Shown here one piece after another: positions 63,725 to 64,000 of a stretch of 64,000 nucleotides of DNA. The translations under genes were made by a program, and so were the position numbers. The notes below the pieces were generated by a model, which saw only the letters and a list, made by a program, of their open reading frames with translations, was not told the origin of the DNA and did no database searches. This stretch comes from Jejuia sp049889775 (GTDB lineage: Bacteria > Bacteroidota > Bacteroidia > Flavobacteriales > Flavobacteriaceae), in contig JBMHCT010000011.1 of the NCBI GenBank assembly GCA_049889775.1, forward strand, positions 248,001 through 312,000, written 5' to 3'. Numbering within the stretch: the stretch's first letter is position 1; each line of letters begins with the position of its first letter.

Positions 63725-64000
63725 ATGAAAAAAACAATCATTATTTCCGCAATCGCATTATGCGTTTCAGTTAGTACTATTAATGCTTCAACGTCTTTCG
63801 AGAACAATAACCCTCAAACGGTTCAAAAAATTACAGAGGTAAATCCTTTTTGTATTTCTATAGCCAAAGGAGACATTGAAACTGTTAAAAAGCTTATTAA
63901 CCTAGGCGAGAATGTAAATGCGAAGTCTAATGGGTTAACACCTGCAATGTATGCTGCTAAGTACAATAGATGCGACATCTTAAAGCTTTTAATTTCTAAT
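63725..64000 (+). CDS. Secreted ankyrin-repeat protein (3' end cut by window)
   Basis: 92 codons to the right edge. Signal peptide MKKTIIISAIALCVSVSTIN to about residue 20. Residues from 44 on form ankyrin repeats: SIAKGDIETVKKLINLGENV, NAKSNGLTPAMYAAKYNRCD. It is probably a periplasmic protein-binding scaffold. The 236 bases before it (63489-63724) hold an AACCA...TGGTT mini-hairpin near 63580 and nothing else clear. Confidence 0.75.
   Translation, partial: MKKTIIISAIALCVSVSTINASTSFENNNPQTVQKITEVNPFCISIAKGDIETVKKLINLGENVNAKSNGLTPAMYAAKYNRCDILKLLISN

Noticed and set aside
1..64000. CRISPR array, tRNA, rRNA or transposase
   Set aside because: No regularly spaced repeats, cloverleaf sequences, ribosomal RNA text or transposase motifs were found by eye.

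Overview
The window is AT-rich, densely packed chromosomal DNA from a member of the Bacteroidota, most likely a marine Flavobacteriaceae. The evidence is a type IX secretion (T9SS) cargo with a C-terminal sorting domain, a T9SS plug protein (DUF5103), an exosortase of the XrtF type with its partner protein, a sodium-pumping NADH dehydrogenase operon (nqrABCDEF), Bacteroidota -7 promoter boxes (TAnnTTTG), little use of Shine-Dalgarno sequences, and several TTG starts. No rRNA, tRNA, CRISPR array, integrase or insertion sequence was found.

Layout. 0-3.5 kb: 3' part of a LYS1-type saccharopine dehydrogenase and a secreted beta-helix protein. 3.6-7.1 kb: a five-gene membrane-protein operon (DUF4173, unknown, SanA-like, DUF2809, DUF1361) whose last gene carries an in-frame stop. 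7.1-9.2 kb: a ferritin-like protein and a winged-helix regulator operon, each preceded by the same 19-bp palindrome. 9.2-14.3 kb: gamma-glutamyltransferase, DUF1801, kdsA, typA, a YgjV-like protein. 14.3-23.7 kb: a surface-polysaccharide locus with two related flippases, a FemAB-like acyltransferase, a 3-keto-sugar aminotransferase, an FdtA-like ketoisomerase and four glycosyltransferases. 23.7-36.3 kb: ftsE, a giant TPR protein followed by an outer-membrane barrel, small lipoproteins, methyltransferase, sterol desaturase-like enzyme, a glycerophosphodiesterase, a NamZ-type muramidase and an ABC permease. 36.3-37.7 kb: XrtF, its partner and a small frameshifted sorting substrate. 37.9-43.8 kb: pruA, an NRDE protein, apaG, the T9SS plug. 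43.9-50 kb: nqrABCDEF. 50-58.4 kb: conserved small proteins, an ECF sigma / anti-sigma / TPR-CHAT peptidase operon, a lipoprotein, and apbE, which flavinylates Nqr subunits. 58.4-64 kb: DASS transporter, methyltransferase, map, HAD phosphatase, gpmI, and the start of a secreted ankyrin protein.

The most interesting points are: (1) the sigma factor / membrane anti-sigma / periplasmic CHAT peptidase operon, whose layout suggests proteolytic release of a sigma factor; (2) an apparent regulon of a small winged-helix protein marked by a shared palindrome; (3) a very basic exosortase substrate beside xrtF, with a one-base frameshift in its signal peptide; (4) a nonsense-truncated DUF1361 gene; and (5) short repeats, including GACAGAAGA-type repeats that appear to have been inserted in frame into a lipoprotein gene. 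All calls rest on reading the sequence and recalled family features; no database search was run.
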